From: Xanthomonas sp.
GTDB lineage: Bacteria > Pseudomonadota > Gammaproteobacteria > Xanthomonadales > Xanthomonadaceae
Assembly: GCF_017163755.1 (NCBI RefSeq)
Contig: NZ_JAFIWC010000016.1
Span: 1 to 64,000, forward strand
Length of the DNA: 64,000 nucleotides
Direction of reading: 5' to 3'
The notes beneath the pieces are model-generated. The model ran no database searches. It saw only the letters and a list, made by a program, of their open reading frames with translations, and was not told where the DNA came from. The position numbers and the translations under genes are program-made. Positions 1 to 7,109 of the stretch are shown piece after piece. Each line of letters starts with the position of its first letter. Within the stretch, counting starts at the first letter, position 1.

Positions 1-7
1 GGCCCCA

Positions 8-34
8 TCAAGTTCCCCCCCTAGCTGCCGATAG
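8..34 (+). promoter_or_regulatory. sigma-28 (FliA) type promoter for motC
   Basis: TCAAGTTC (8-15), an 11-base spacer and GCCGATAG (27-34) match the flagellar sigma-28 pattern TAAAGTTT-N11-GCCGATAA. The -10 element ends only seven bases before the motC start codon, so transcription from it would give an almost leaderless mRNA. Confidence 0.65.
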
Positions 35-41
35 TTCCTGC

Positions 42-782
42 ATGGACAAACTCAGTCTCGTCGGTCTGCTGCTCGCGCTCCTGTCGCTGGTCGGCGGCAG
101 CATTCTCAAGGGCGCCGGCATCGCCGCGCTGTGGTCGCCGGCTGCGTTCGTGATCGTGATCGTCGGCACCGTCGCCGCGATCCTGGTGCATACGCCGCCG
201 GCGGTTTTCCGGCGCGCGTTCCAGATCGCCAAGTGGATCATCCGGCCGCCGGCCAGCGACCGCAACGCGCTGCTGCAACAGATCGTGGAGTGGAGCAACA
301 TCGCGCGCCGCCAGGGCCTGCTCGGCCTGGAAGGCCAGGTGCAACAGCAGCCCGACCCGTTCGTGCGCAAGGGCCTGCAGATGCTGGTCGATGGCGTGGA
401 GCCGGAGTCGATCCGCCACATGCTGGAGATCGACCTCAGCGGCCAGGAGCACTGCGACCTGGCCGCGGCCAAGGTGTTCGAAGGCATGGGCATCTACGCG
501 CCGACCCTGGGCATCATCGGCGCGGTGCTGGGCCTGATCGCGGTGATGAAGAACCTCGCCGACCCGAGCAAGCTCGGCCACGGCATCGCCGCCGCGTTCA
601 CCGCCACCATCTACGGCATCGCCTCGGCCAACCTGCTGTTCCTGCCGATGGCCAGCAAGCTCAAGAGCGTCATCCAGCACAGCAGCGGCGAGCGCGAGAT
701 GGTCATCGAGGGGCTGATCGCGATCGCCCAGGGCGAGAACCCGCGCAACATCGAATCGAAGCTGGCCGGCTTCTTGCATTGA
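42..782 (+). CDS. motC: flagellar motor stator protein MotA/MotC family
   Basis: This 246-residue inner-membrane protein is the MotA-type stator subunit, which with its MotB-type partner conducts ions and drives the flagellar rotor. Two hydrophobic segments lie near the N-terminus (about residues 5-25 and 30-50) and two more at about 150-205. The C-terminal pair carries the family pattern LGLIAVMKNL then GHGIAAAFTATIYGIASANL. The start at 42 fits the usual MotA N-terminus, but no Shine-Dalgarno sequence precedes it. The next gene is its motD partner, eight bases downstream, followed by parA-type and cheW-type genes. This order resembles the Pseudomonas motC-motD-parC-parP group, hence the symbol; databases may call it motA. 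Confidence 0.9.
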   Translation: MDKLSLVGLLLALLSLVGGSILKGAGIAALWSPAAFVIVIVGTVAAILVHTPPAVFRRAFQIAKWIIRPPASDRNALLQQIVEWSNIARRQGLLGLEGQVQQQPDPFVRKGLQMLVDGVEPESIRHMLEIDLSGQEHCDLAAAKVFEGMGIYAPTLGIIGAVLGLIAVMKNLADPSKLGHGIAAAFTATIYGIASANLLFLPMASKLKSVIQHSSGEREMVIEGLIAIAQGENPRNIESKLAGFLH

Positions 783-789
783 CCCGACC

Positions 790-1755
790 ATGGCCCGCAA
801 GCGTCCCCACGAAGATCACGTCAACCACGAGGCATGGGCCATCCCCTATGCCGACCTGATGACGTTGCTGCTCGCCTTCTTCGTGGTGATGTACGCGCTG
901 TCCACGGTCAACGAGGCCAAGTACCGGGTGATGGCCGACGCGATGAGCACCGCCTTCGGCGGCGCGCCGCGCACGATGAGCCCGGTGCAGGTCGGCGAGC
1001 GGCTGATGCAGGGCCAGGGCGGCGAACGCCCGACCCCGATCAAGTCCAGCCCGGCGCTGTCCCTGCCCGACGCCAACCGGCTGCCGTCGGCCTCGCCGAT
1101 GCGCGCGCAGGCCGGCTCGCTGCGCAACGAGGAGGAACTGCGCCGCGCGCAGCGCCAGCTCGACGCGATCGCCGCCCGGCTCGGCGCGGCGCTGGCGCCG
1201 CTGATCGACAAGAAGCTGATCACCGTGCGCCGTTCCGGGCTGTGGATCGAGGTGGAGATCAACAGCGACATCCTGTTCGGCCCCGGTTCGGCCTCGCTCG
1301 ACCACGGCGCGCGCGCCACGCTGTCGCAGCTGGCGCAGGTACTCGGCTCGGTGCCCAACGGCGTGCGCGTGGAAGGCTATACCGACGATCGCCCGATCAA
1401 CACCCTGCAGTTCCCGTCCAACTGGGAACTGTCGGCGGCGCGTGCGGCCAGCGTCGTGCACCTGTTCGCCGACCAGGGCCTGCGGCCGTCGCGGCTGTCG
1501 ATGATCGGCTACGGCGAATTCCGTCCGCGCGCGCCCAACGACAGCGAAGCCGGGCGCAACGCCAACCGCCGCGTGGTGCTGATCATCCTCGCCGACGCCG
1601 GCGGCGATGCCGGCGCCGAGCCGGCGCCGGACCCCGGCCTTACCGCCAGCGCGCCGCCTGCGGCCGCGCCGGCGTCCCCACCCTCCGCCGCGGGGGCCGC
1701 CGGGATTTCCGGCGGCGCACGCGCCGTACCTGCCGCCATTGAAGGAGTGAACTGA
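790..1755 (+). CDS. motD: flagellar motor protein MotB/MotD family
   Basis: This 321-residue protein is the peptidoglycan-anchoring stator partner of the preceding MotA-type subunit. A short cytoplasmic N-terminus is followed by one membrane helix starting YADLMTLLLAF, in which Asp22 matches the conserved ion-carrying aspartate of MotB. A plug and linker follow, then an OmpA-like peptidoglycan-binding domain (about residues 145-260) with the motif GYTDDRPI and the conserved NRRVVLIIL end. The last 60 residues are a low-complexity Ala/Pro/Gly tail. Its stop codon TGA (1753-1755) shares one base with the ATG of the next gene, indicating translational coupling. A MotD rather than MotB label rests on gene order only. 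Confidence 0.88.
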   Translation: MARKRPHEDHVNHEAWAIPYADLMTLLLAFFVVMYALSTVNEAKYRVMADAMSTAFGGAPRTMSPVQVGERLMQGQGGERPTPIKSSPALSLPDANRLPSASPMRAQAGSLRNEEELRRAQRQLDAIAARLGAALAPLIDKKLITVRRSGLWIEVEINSDILFGPGSASLDHGARATLSQLAQVLGSVPNGVRVEGYTDDRPINTLQFPSNWELSAARAASVVHLFADQGLRPSRLSMIGYGEFRPRAPNDSEAGRNANRRVVLIILADAGGDAGAEPAPDPGLTASAPPAAAPASPPSAAGAAGISGGARAVPAAIEGVN

Positions 1756-2537
1756 TGCGCATCTGGGCGATTGCCAACCAGAAAGGTGGCGTGGGCAAGA
1801 CCACGACCACGCTGGCGCTGGGCCGTGGCCTGGCCATGCTCGGCCACCGCGTGCTGATGATCGACCTCGATCCGCACGCCTCGCTGACCCGCGCCTTCGA
1901 CGTGCCGCAGGACCCGCCGCCGGCGGGCGTGCTGGACCTGTTCGCCACGCCGCCCAGCGACCTGGCCGCGCTCGCGCGCGACAGCGCCATCGAGCGGCTG
2001 AGCTTCGTCTGCGGCCAGACCGCGCTGGCCACGCTGGAACGGCGCAGCGCCAACCAGCCCGGGCTCGGCCTGGCGCTGCAGCAGGCGATGGCGCGGCACG
2101 CCGGCCAGCACGACTACATCCTGCTCGACTGCCCGCCGACGCTGGGCCTGCTGATGATCAACGCGCTGGCCGCCGCCGACCGCGTGGTCATCCCGACCCA
2201 GGCCGAGCCGCTGGCGCTGCACGGGCTGGCCAGCATGGTCCGCACCGTGGACATGGTCGAACGCTCGCGGCGCCGCACGCTGCCGGCCTCGGTCCTGCCG
2301 ACGCTGTTCGACAAGCGCACCCGCGCCGGCACCGACACCCTCAAGCAGATGCAGGACAGCTACGGCGAGCGCGTGTGGGAAGACGCGATCCCGGTGGACA
2401 CCAAGATCTGCAACGTCAAGGCGTTGACCGTGGCCGGCACCCCGGGCGAATACCCCGGCCGCGGCCTGGCCGCGTACCGCCGCGCGCTGGAATGGCTGAT
2501 CGCCAGCGACGCGGTGCCGATGGAGCAAGCCGCATGA
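1755..2537 (+). CDS. ParA-family ATPase, ParC-like chemotaxis positioning protein
   Basis: This 260-residue protein is a ParA/MinD-type ATPase. It begins MRIWAIANQKGGVGKTT, with the deviant Walker A P-loop at about residues 9-16; the Walker A' (MIDLDPHASL) and Walker B (ILLDCPP) motifs are intact. Chromosomal ParA normally pairs with ParB, and none is present. Here it sits between motD and a CheW-domain gene, which is the context of ParC (PpfA-like) proteins that localise chemoreceptor arrays to the cell pole in Vibrio and Pseudomonas. It overlaps motD by one base and the next gene by four (ATGA). The polar-positioning role is inferred from gene order and family. Confidence 0.82.
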   Translation: MRIWAIANQKGGVGKTTTTLALGRGLAMLGHRVLMIDLDPHASLTRAFDVPQDPPPAGVLDLFATPPSDLAALARDSAIERLSFVCGQTALATLERRSANQPGLGLALQQAMARHAGQHDYILLDCPPTLGLLMINALAAADRVVIPTQAEPLALHGLASMVRTVDMVERSRRRTLPASVLPTLFDKRTRAGTDTLKQMQDSYGERVWEDAIPVDTKICNVKALTVAGTPGEYPGRGLAAYRRALEWLIASDAVPMEQAA

Positions 2538-3988
2538 CCACCCCCGGCGTGATCGACGACTATCTGGAAGGCCTGCTGCACGACGTCATCGCCGAAGAGC
2601 AGGCCTCGGCGCAGGCGGCCGCCGCGCCGCCGGCCGGGCGCTCGGCGGCCGCCGCCGAGGCCGACACCGATACCGGTCCCACGCCCGAGGAGATCGCTGC
2701 CGCGGTGCTGGCCGAAGCCGATTCCGATCCGGCATTGGCCGGCATCATGTCGCAACAGGTTTCCCCGCCGAAACCGGCCGGTCCCACGCCCGAGGAGATC
2801 GCCGCCGCGGTGCTGGCCGAAGCCGATTCCGATCCGGCGCTGGCTGGCATCATGGCGCGACCGGCTTCCCCGCCGAAGCCGGCCGCGCCCACGCCCGAGG
2901 AGATCGCCGCCGCAGTCCTGGCCGAGGCCGAGGCCGATCCGGCATTGGCCGGGATCATGGCGCGACCGGTTTCCCTACCGAAGCCGGCCGCGCCCACGCC
3001 CGAGGAGATCGCCGCCGCGGTCCTGGCCGAGGCCGATTCCGATCCGGCGCTGGCCGGCATCATGGCGCGACCGGCTTCCCCGCCGAAACCGGCCGCGCCC
3101 ACGCCCGAGGAGATCGCCGCCGCGGTCCTGGCCGAAGCCGATTCCGATCCGGCATTGGCCGGCATCATGGCGCGACCGGCTTCCCCGCCGAAGCCGGCCG
3201 CGCCCACGCCCGAGGAGATCGCCGCCGCGGTGCTGGCCGAGGCCGATTCCGATCCGGCGCTGGCCGGCATCATGGCGCAGCCTGCCGCTGCGTCGGCCGC
3301 CGCCGCGGAACGCGAGGCGGACCTCGAAGTGGTTGCGGCGATGGAGATGCAGCGCGCCGCCGCGCCGGTGCGCAATCTCGCCGACGAGGACGACGCCGCT
3401 GCGGCCATCCTGAAGCGGCGCGCGCCGATGGCGGTGCCGCCGGAGCGCCGCGCCGAAGCCGAACGCGCGGCGGCCTCGCCGGGCTCGCGCGTCCCGCCGA
3501 ACCTGGAATCGTTCATGGCGCCGGGCCCCGCCCACGAGCCGTCGCCGCACCAGCGCCGCGCGCCCGAGCGCAGCACGCGCTGGCTGCGCCTGCGCTGCGG
3601 CGAACAGGCCTATGCGCTGGAACTGCTGAAGGTGCAGGAAGTGGTGCTGCCGGTGCCGCTGCTGCCGTTGCGCGGCACCCCGCCGGCGATGCTCGGCATC
3701 ATGAACCTGCGCGGCCAGGTGGTGCCGGTGATCGACCTGGGCATCCACCTGGGCGCCTCGCCGATCGAGATGGACATGCTGACCCGCGTGGTGGTGCTGG
3801 AGGAGAACGGCGAAACCCTGGGCCTGCGCGTGTCGGCGGTCGAGGACGTGGCCAGCCTCACCGACCAGCAGATCGAGCCGCCGGACAACGCGCGCATCTG
3901 CCGCATTTCCAACCACCTGTTCCGCGGCGTGGCGCGCATTTCGCACCAGCCGATGATCCTGCTCGACGCCGAACAGCTGCTCCACTGA
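2534..3988 (+). CDS. CheW-domain protein with 35-residue repeats, ParP-like
   Basis: This 484-residue protein starts at the ATG overlapping the ParA-type stop codon (ATGA, 2534-2537). The N-terminus contains DDYLEGLLHDVIAEE, resembling the short N-terminal segment of ParP proteins. Residues 49-258 are six tandem 35-residue units built on TPEEIAAAVLAEADSDPALAGIM followed by a Pro/Lys spacer. A charged, alanine-rich stretch follows, and the C-terminal part (about 340-484) is a CheW-like SH3-type domain (LELLKVQEVV, LRGQVVPVIDL). In Vibrio and Pseudomonas ParP links ParC to CheA through such a domain. The repeats could be a flexible helical linker or a multivalent docking region. Function is inferred from neighbours and architecture; a divergent CheW adaptor is the alternative. 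Confidence 0.8.
   Translation: MTTPGVIDDYLEGLLHDVIAEEQASAQAAAAPPAGRSAAAAEADTDTGPTPEEIAAAVLAEADSDPALAGIMSQQVSPPKPAGPTPEEIAAAVLAEADSDPALAGIMARPASPPKPAAPTPEEIAAAVLAEAEADPALAGIMARPVSLPKPAAPTPEEIAAAVLAEADSDPALAGIMARPASPPKPAAPTPEEIAAAVLAEADSDPALAGIMARPASPPKPAAPTPEEIAAAVLAEADSDPALAGIMAQPAAASAAAAEREADLEVVAAMEMQRAAAPVRNLADEDDAAAAILKRRAPMAVPPERRAEAERAAASPGSRVPPNLESFMAPGPAHEPSPHQRRAPERSTRWLRLRCGEQAYALELLKVQEVVLPVPLLPLRGTPPAMLGIMNLRGQVVPVIDLGIHLGASPIEMDMLTRVVVLEENGETLGLRVSAVEDVASLTDQQIEPPDNARICRISNHLFRGVARISHQPMILLDAEQLLH
2678..3287 (+). repeat. six tandem 105-bp coding repeats
   Basis: A 105-bp unit beginning CCCACGCCCGAGGAGATCGC recurs at 2678, 2783, 2888, 2993, 3098 and 3203, exactly in frame within the ParP-like gene. 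Units differ at a few codons (for example EADSDP or EAEADP), and the last decays after GIMAQP. The near identity suggests recent expansion by slippage or unequal recombination, so copy number may vary between strains. Confidence 0.95.
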
Positions 3989-4052
3989 CGCGTGGCCGGC
4001 GCCGGCGGCAGCGCCCGAGCGCCAACCACGCCCCACTTCGACGGCCCGCCGC

Positions 4053-4079
4053 TAAAGCTTTTCGCGGCGCGGCCGTTAC
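4053..4079 (+). promoter_or_regulatory. sigma-28 type promoter for STAS-cheY-cheA
   Basis: TAAAGCTT (4053-4060), 11 bases and GCCGTTAC (4072-4079) match the flagellar sigma-28 pattern. The site lies 30 bases before the STAS gene start and can drive the STAS, cheY and cheA genes. Confidence 0.7.
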
Positions 4080-4109
4080 CTGCGATAGAACCATCCGTGC
4101 GGAGCAATG

Positions 4110-4418
4110 ATGAGCACAGTCCACCTTGGCGAGGATCTCGGTATCGAGTCCAGCGCCGACCTGAAACAGCTTCTGGCGCCGCACCTGGCGTCGGACGACA
4201 CGTTGCGGCTGGACGCCGGCGAGGTCCGCCGCATCCATACCGCCGCCGTGCAGGTGCTGTGCGCATTCGTGACCGCACGCCGCCAGGAAGGCAGGCACAC
4301 CGAGTTCGAAGCGTGCAACGACACCTTCCGCGACGCCGCACGCCTTCTCGGGGTCAGCGACACGCTGGGCCTGGCGGCAACCCCTGACAACCTGAAATCT
4401 GTGGAGAACGCCGCATGA
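4110..4418 (+). CDS. STAS-domain protein
   Basis: This 102-residue cytoplasmic protein is a single STAS domain (anti-sigma-factor antagonist fold), with a segment VRRIHTAAVQVLCAF at the usual phosphoacceptor loop. The classic DSSG serine of SpoIIAA-type proteins is replaced by IHTA, so if it is phosphorylated a threonine would have to serve. The ATG at 4110 is preferred over that at 4107, because the GGAG at 4101-4104 is better spaced for it. Its stop overlaps the cheY start (ATGA), so it is co-translated with cheY and cheA. STAS genes next to cheY/cheA are common in xanthomonads and pseudomonads, but their role in chemotaxis is not established. Confidence 0.8.
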   Translation: MSTVHLGEDLGIESSADLKQLLAPHLASDDTLRLDAGEVRRIHTAAVQVLCAFVTARRQEGRHTEFEACNDTFRDAARLLGVSDTLGLAATPDNLKSVENAA

Positions 4419-4780
4419 GCGCACGTATCTTGGTGGTGGACGATTCGGCGTCGATGCGCCAGATGGTCGCCTTTGCCCTTACCTCGGCCGGCTTCGCGGT
4501 GGAGGAAGCCGAAGACGGCCAGGTCGCCCTCGGCCGCGCCCAGGGCCAACGCTTCAACGCCGTGGTCACCGACGTCAACATGCCGAACATGGACGGCATC
4601 TCGCTGATCCGTGCGCTGCGCCAGCTGCCGGACTACAAGTTCACGCCGATGCTGATGCTGACCACCGAGTCGGCGGCGGACAAGAAGTCCGAAGGCAAGG
4701 CCGCCGGCGCCACCGGCTGGCTGGTCAAGCCGTTCAACCCCGAACAGCTGGTCGCCACCGTCCAGAAAGTCCTGGGCTGA
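4415..4780 (+). CDS. cheY: chemotaxis response regulator CheY
   Basis: This 121-residue protein is a stand-alone receiver domain with no output domain. It has the acidic pair Asp9-Asp10 (VVDDSASMRQM), the phospho-acceptor Asp53 (VVTDVNMPNMDG), Thr83 (LMLTTES) and Lys105 (LVKPF), the full CheY active-site set. Phospho-CheY from CheA binds the flagellar switch to change rotation. It overlaps the STAS gene by four bases and precedes cheA by 33 bases. No cheZ phosphatase gene is present beside it. Confidence 0.93.
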   Translation: MSARILVVDDSASMRQMVAFALTSAGFAVEEAEDGQVALGRAQGQRFNAVVTDVNMPNMDGISLIRALRQLPDYKFTPMLMLTTESAADKKSEGKAAGATGWLVKPFNPEQLVATVQKVLG

Positions 4781-4813
4781 TCCCTTCTTCTCCTTTTCCC
4801 GGATTCCCGCCCC

Positions 4814-6814
4814 ATGAGCATGGACCTGCAACGTTTCCACGCCACCTTCTTCGAGGAAAGCCGTGAAGGGCTGGACGCGATGGAAGCCGGACTGCTGTCG
4901 CTGGAAGAAGGCAATCGCGATCCGGAAGTGATCAACTCGGTGTTCCGCGCCGCGCATTCGATCAAGGGCGGCGCCGCCACCTTCGGTTTCGAGGCGATGG
5001 CCGGCCTGACCCACGTGCTGGAGACGCTGCTGGACGAGTGGCGCTCGGGCAAGCGCGCCGTCGAGGCCGCCGCGATCGACGCGATCCTCGGTTCGGTCGA
5101 CGTGCTGCGCGCGCTGCTGCGCGAAGCCGAACACGGCCAGCCAGCCGATCCGGCCGCGGTCAAGGCCGTGCACGACCGCCTGCAGCAGGCGCTGACCGGC
5201 CAGGCGCCGGCCGCCGCCGTCGCCACCCCGGCCGCCAACCAGTCGGCCGAGCCGGAAGCCTGGCAGATCGGCTTCACCCCGTCGCCGTCGCTGTTCATGA
5301 GCGGCAACGACCCGCTGCGCATCATCCGCGAGCTCGAGCACCTGGGCCCGCTGCAGATCGCCTGCCGCAGCGGCCGCCTGCCCGGCTTCAGCGACCTCGA
5401 TCCGCTCGAGGCCTACCTGGCCTGGGACCTGGGCCTGGTCGCCAAGGTTCCGCGCAGCGCGATCGAGGACACCTTCGCCTGGGTCATCGACGACTGCGAA
5501 CTGGACATCCGCGCAGTGCCGCCGCCGAGCCTGGCCACGGCGCCCGCCCCCACCCTGGCGCAGCCGCCGGCCAGCGCCACCGCCGCGCCGGCGGCCAGCG
5601 TCGCCGCCAACGCGCCGGCCGGCAACGCCGCCGCCGCGCACGAGGCGGAAAGCTCGATCCGGGTCAGCGTCGACAAGGTCGATGCGCTGATCAACCTGGT
5701 CGGCGAACTGGTCATCACCCAGGCCATGCTCAAGCAGGTCTCCGGCGACCTCGACCCGGCCCATGCCGAGCGCCTGTTCGCCGGCCTGGAACTGCTCGAA
5801 CGCAACACCCGCGACCTGCAGGAAGCGGTGATCGGCGTGCGCATGCTGCCGGTGGACGCGGTGTTCCGCCGCTTCCCGCGCCTGGTCCGCGACCTGTCCA
5901 CGCGCCTGGGCAAGCAGGTGCGCCTGCGCACCATCGGCGAAGGCACCGAACTGGACAAGGGCCTGATCGAGAAGATCGCCGACCCGCTGGTGCACCTGGT
6001 GCGCAACTCGATCGACCACGGCCTGGAAATGCCCGAAGCGCGCCGCGCCGCCGGCAAGGACGAGACCGGCACCATCACCCTGGCCGCCTCGCACCAAGGC
6101 GGTCACATCGTGATCGAAGTCAGCGACGACGGCGCCGGCCTGAACCGCGAGCGGATCCTGGCCAAGGCCGCCGAACGCGGCCTGAGCGTGCCGGACAACC
6201 CGACCGACGCGCAGGTGTGGGACCTGATCTTCGCGCCCGGCTTCTCCACCGCCGACGCGGTCACCGACCTGTCCGGCCGCGGCGTCGGCATGGACGTGGT
6301 CCGCCGCAACATCCAGGGCCTGGGCGGCGAAGTGCAGCTGGAAAGCAACTCCGGACGCGGCACCCGCGTGCTGATCCGCCTGCCGCTGACCCTGGCGATC
6401 CTGGACGGCATGACCGTGTCGGTCGCCGGCGAGACGCTGATCCTGCCGCTGGCCTACGTGCTCGAAGCGCTGCAGCCGCAGCCCGACGACATCCGCACCA
6501 TGGCCGGCGAAGGCCGGGTGCTGCGGGTCCGCGGCGAGTACCTGCCGATCCTGTCGCTGAGCAACTGCTACGGCTTCGGCCGCACCGAGCAGAGCGATCC
6601 GCTGGTGGTGGTGGTCGAGGCCGACGGCCAGAAGATCGCGCTGGAAGTGGACGAACTGGTCGGCCAGCAGCAGGTGGTGGTCAAGAACATCGAGAACAAC
6701 TACCGGCGCATCGGCGGCATCTCCGGCGCGACCATCCTCGGCGACGGACGCGTCGCGCTGATCGTGGACATCGGCGGCCTGGTGCGTTCGCTGCGGATTC
6801 CGCAGGCGGCCTGA
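4814..6814 (+). CDS. cheA: chemotaxis histidine kinase CheA
   Basis: This 666-residue cytoplasmic kinase is the core of the chemoreceptor array and phosphorylates CheY and CheB. An HPt domain (about 1-105) carries the phospho-acceptor His48 in AAHSIKGGAA. A middle domain (about 140-235) contains FMSGNDPLRIIRELEHLGP, and a linker rich in Ala and Pro follows. The dimerisation helices begin near SIRVSVDKVDALINLVGEL. The ATPase domain shows HLVRNSIDHGLE, DDGAGL and GRGVGMDVV boxes, and a C-terminal CheW-like domain ends the protein. Length and domain order are typical. It shares the sigma-28 type promoter upstream of the STAS gene, and a clear terminator follows it. Confidence 0.95.
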   Translation: MSMDLQRFHATFFEESREGLDAMEAGLLSLEEGNRDPEVINSVFRAAHSIKGGAATFGFEAMAGLTHVLETLLDEWRSGKRAVEAAAIDAILGSVDVLRALLREAEHGQPADPAAVKAVHDRLQQALTGQAPAAAVATPAANQSAEPEAWQIGFTPSPSLFMSGNDPLRIIRELEHLGPLQIACRSGRLPGFSDLDPLEAYLAWDLGLVAKVPRSAIEDTFAWVIDDCELDIRAVPPPSLATAPAPTLAQPPASATAAPAASVAANAPAGNAAAAHEAESSIRVSVDKVDALINLVGELVITQAMLKQVSGDLDPAHAERLFAGLELLERNTRDLQEAVIGVRMLPVDAVFRRFPRLVRDLSTRLGKQVRLRTIGEGTELDKGLIEKIADPLVHLVRNSIDHGLEMPEARRAAGKDETGTITLAASHQGGHIVIEVSDDGAGLNRERILAKAAERGLSVPDNPTDAQVWDLIFAPGFSTADAVTDLSGRGVGMDVVRRNIQGLGGEVQLESNSGRGTRVLIRLPLTLAILDGMTVSVAGETLILPLAYVLEALQPQPDDIRTMAGEGRVLRVRGEYLPILSLSNCYGFGRTEQSDPLVVVVEADGQKIALEVDELVGQQQVVVKNIENNYRRIGGISGATILGDGRVALIVDIGGLVRSLRIPQAA

Positions 6815-6850
6815 TCGCGCCCGGCCACGCCCGCACGCGTTGAACCCCGA

Positions 6851-6879
6851 GCCCCGGCAGCGATGCCGGGGCTTTTGTT
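6851..6879 (+). terminator. rho-independent terminator after cheA
   Basis: GCCCCGGCA and TGCCGGGGC form a nine-base-pair stem around a four-base loop, followed by TTTTGTTT. Confidence 0.85.
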
Positions 6880-6982
6880 TGCGATGGTCGCGGCGCTCCA
6901 GCACCCCCACTCCAGACCGCAGGCGGTGCCAACCGCGATGCCTGTGCGATGCGCGCGACGGTTCGCCGGCGGCGGGGAGCGT

Positions 6983-7009
6983 TCAATTTCCGCACGCGGC
7001 AGCCGATAG
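6983..7009 (+). promoter_or_regulatory. sigma-28 type promoter for first chemoreceptor
   Basis: TCAATTTC (6983-6990), 11 bases and GCCGATAG (7002-7009) match the sigma-28 pattern; the chemoreceptor start lies 100 bases further on. Confidence 0.6.
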
Positions 7010-7109
7010 ACCTTGACAGGACGAAACGCATCGCCTCAGGCGGTGCGCGCTGTCGCCGCATTGATGCTGGCGCGTTTCCCGATCCCTTCACTTCCGTCGC
7101 GTGGCCGCC

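Noticed and set aside
1755-2537. Chromosome-partitioning parA with parB and parS
   Set aside because: There is no parB or parS-like site next to it; the chemotaxis context favours an array-positioning role.
2678-3287. CRISPR-like regular repeat
   Set aside because: The 105-bp units are contiguous, in frame and without spacers; they are protein repeats.
4076-6910. 944-residue open frame on the minus strand opposite cheA
   Set aside because: It is the antisense shadow of high-GC cheA codons, with a His/Arg/Gly/Gln-rich translation and no domain; cheA is certain.
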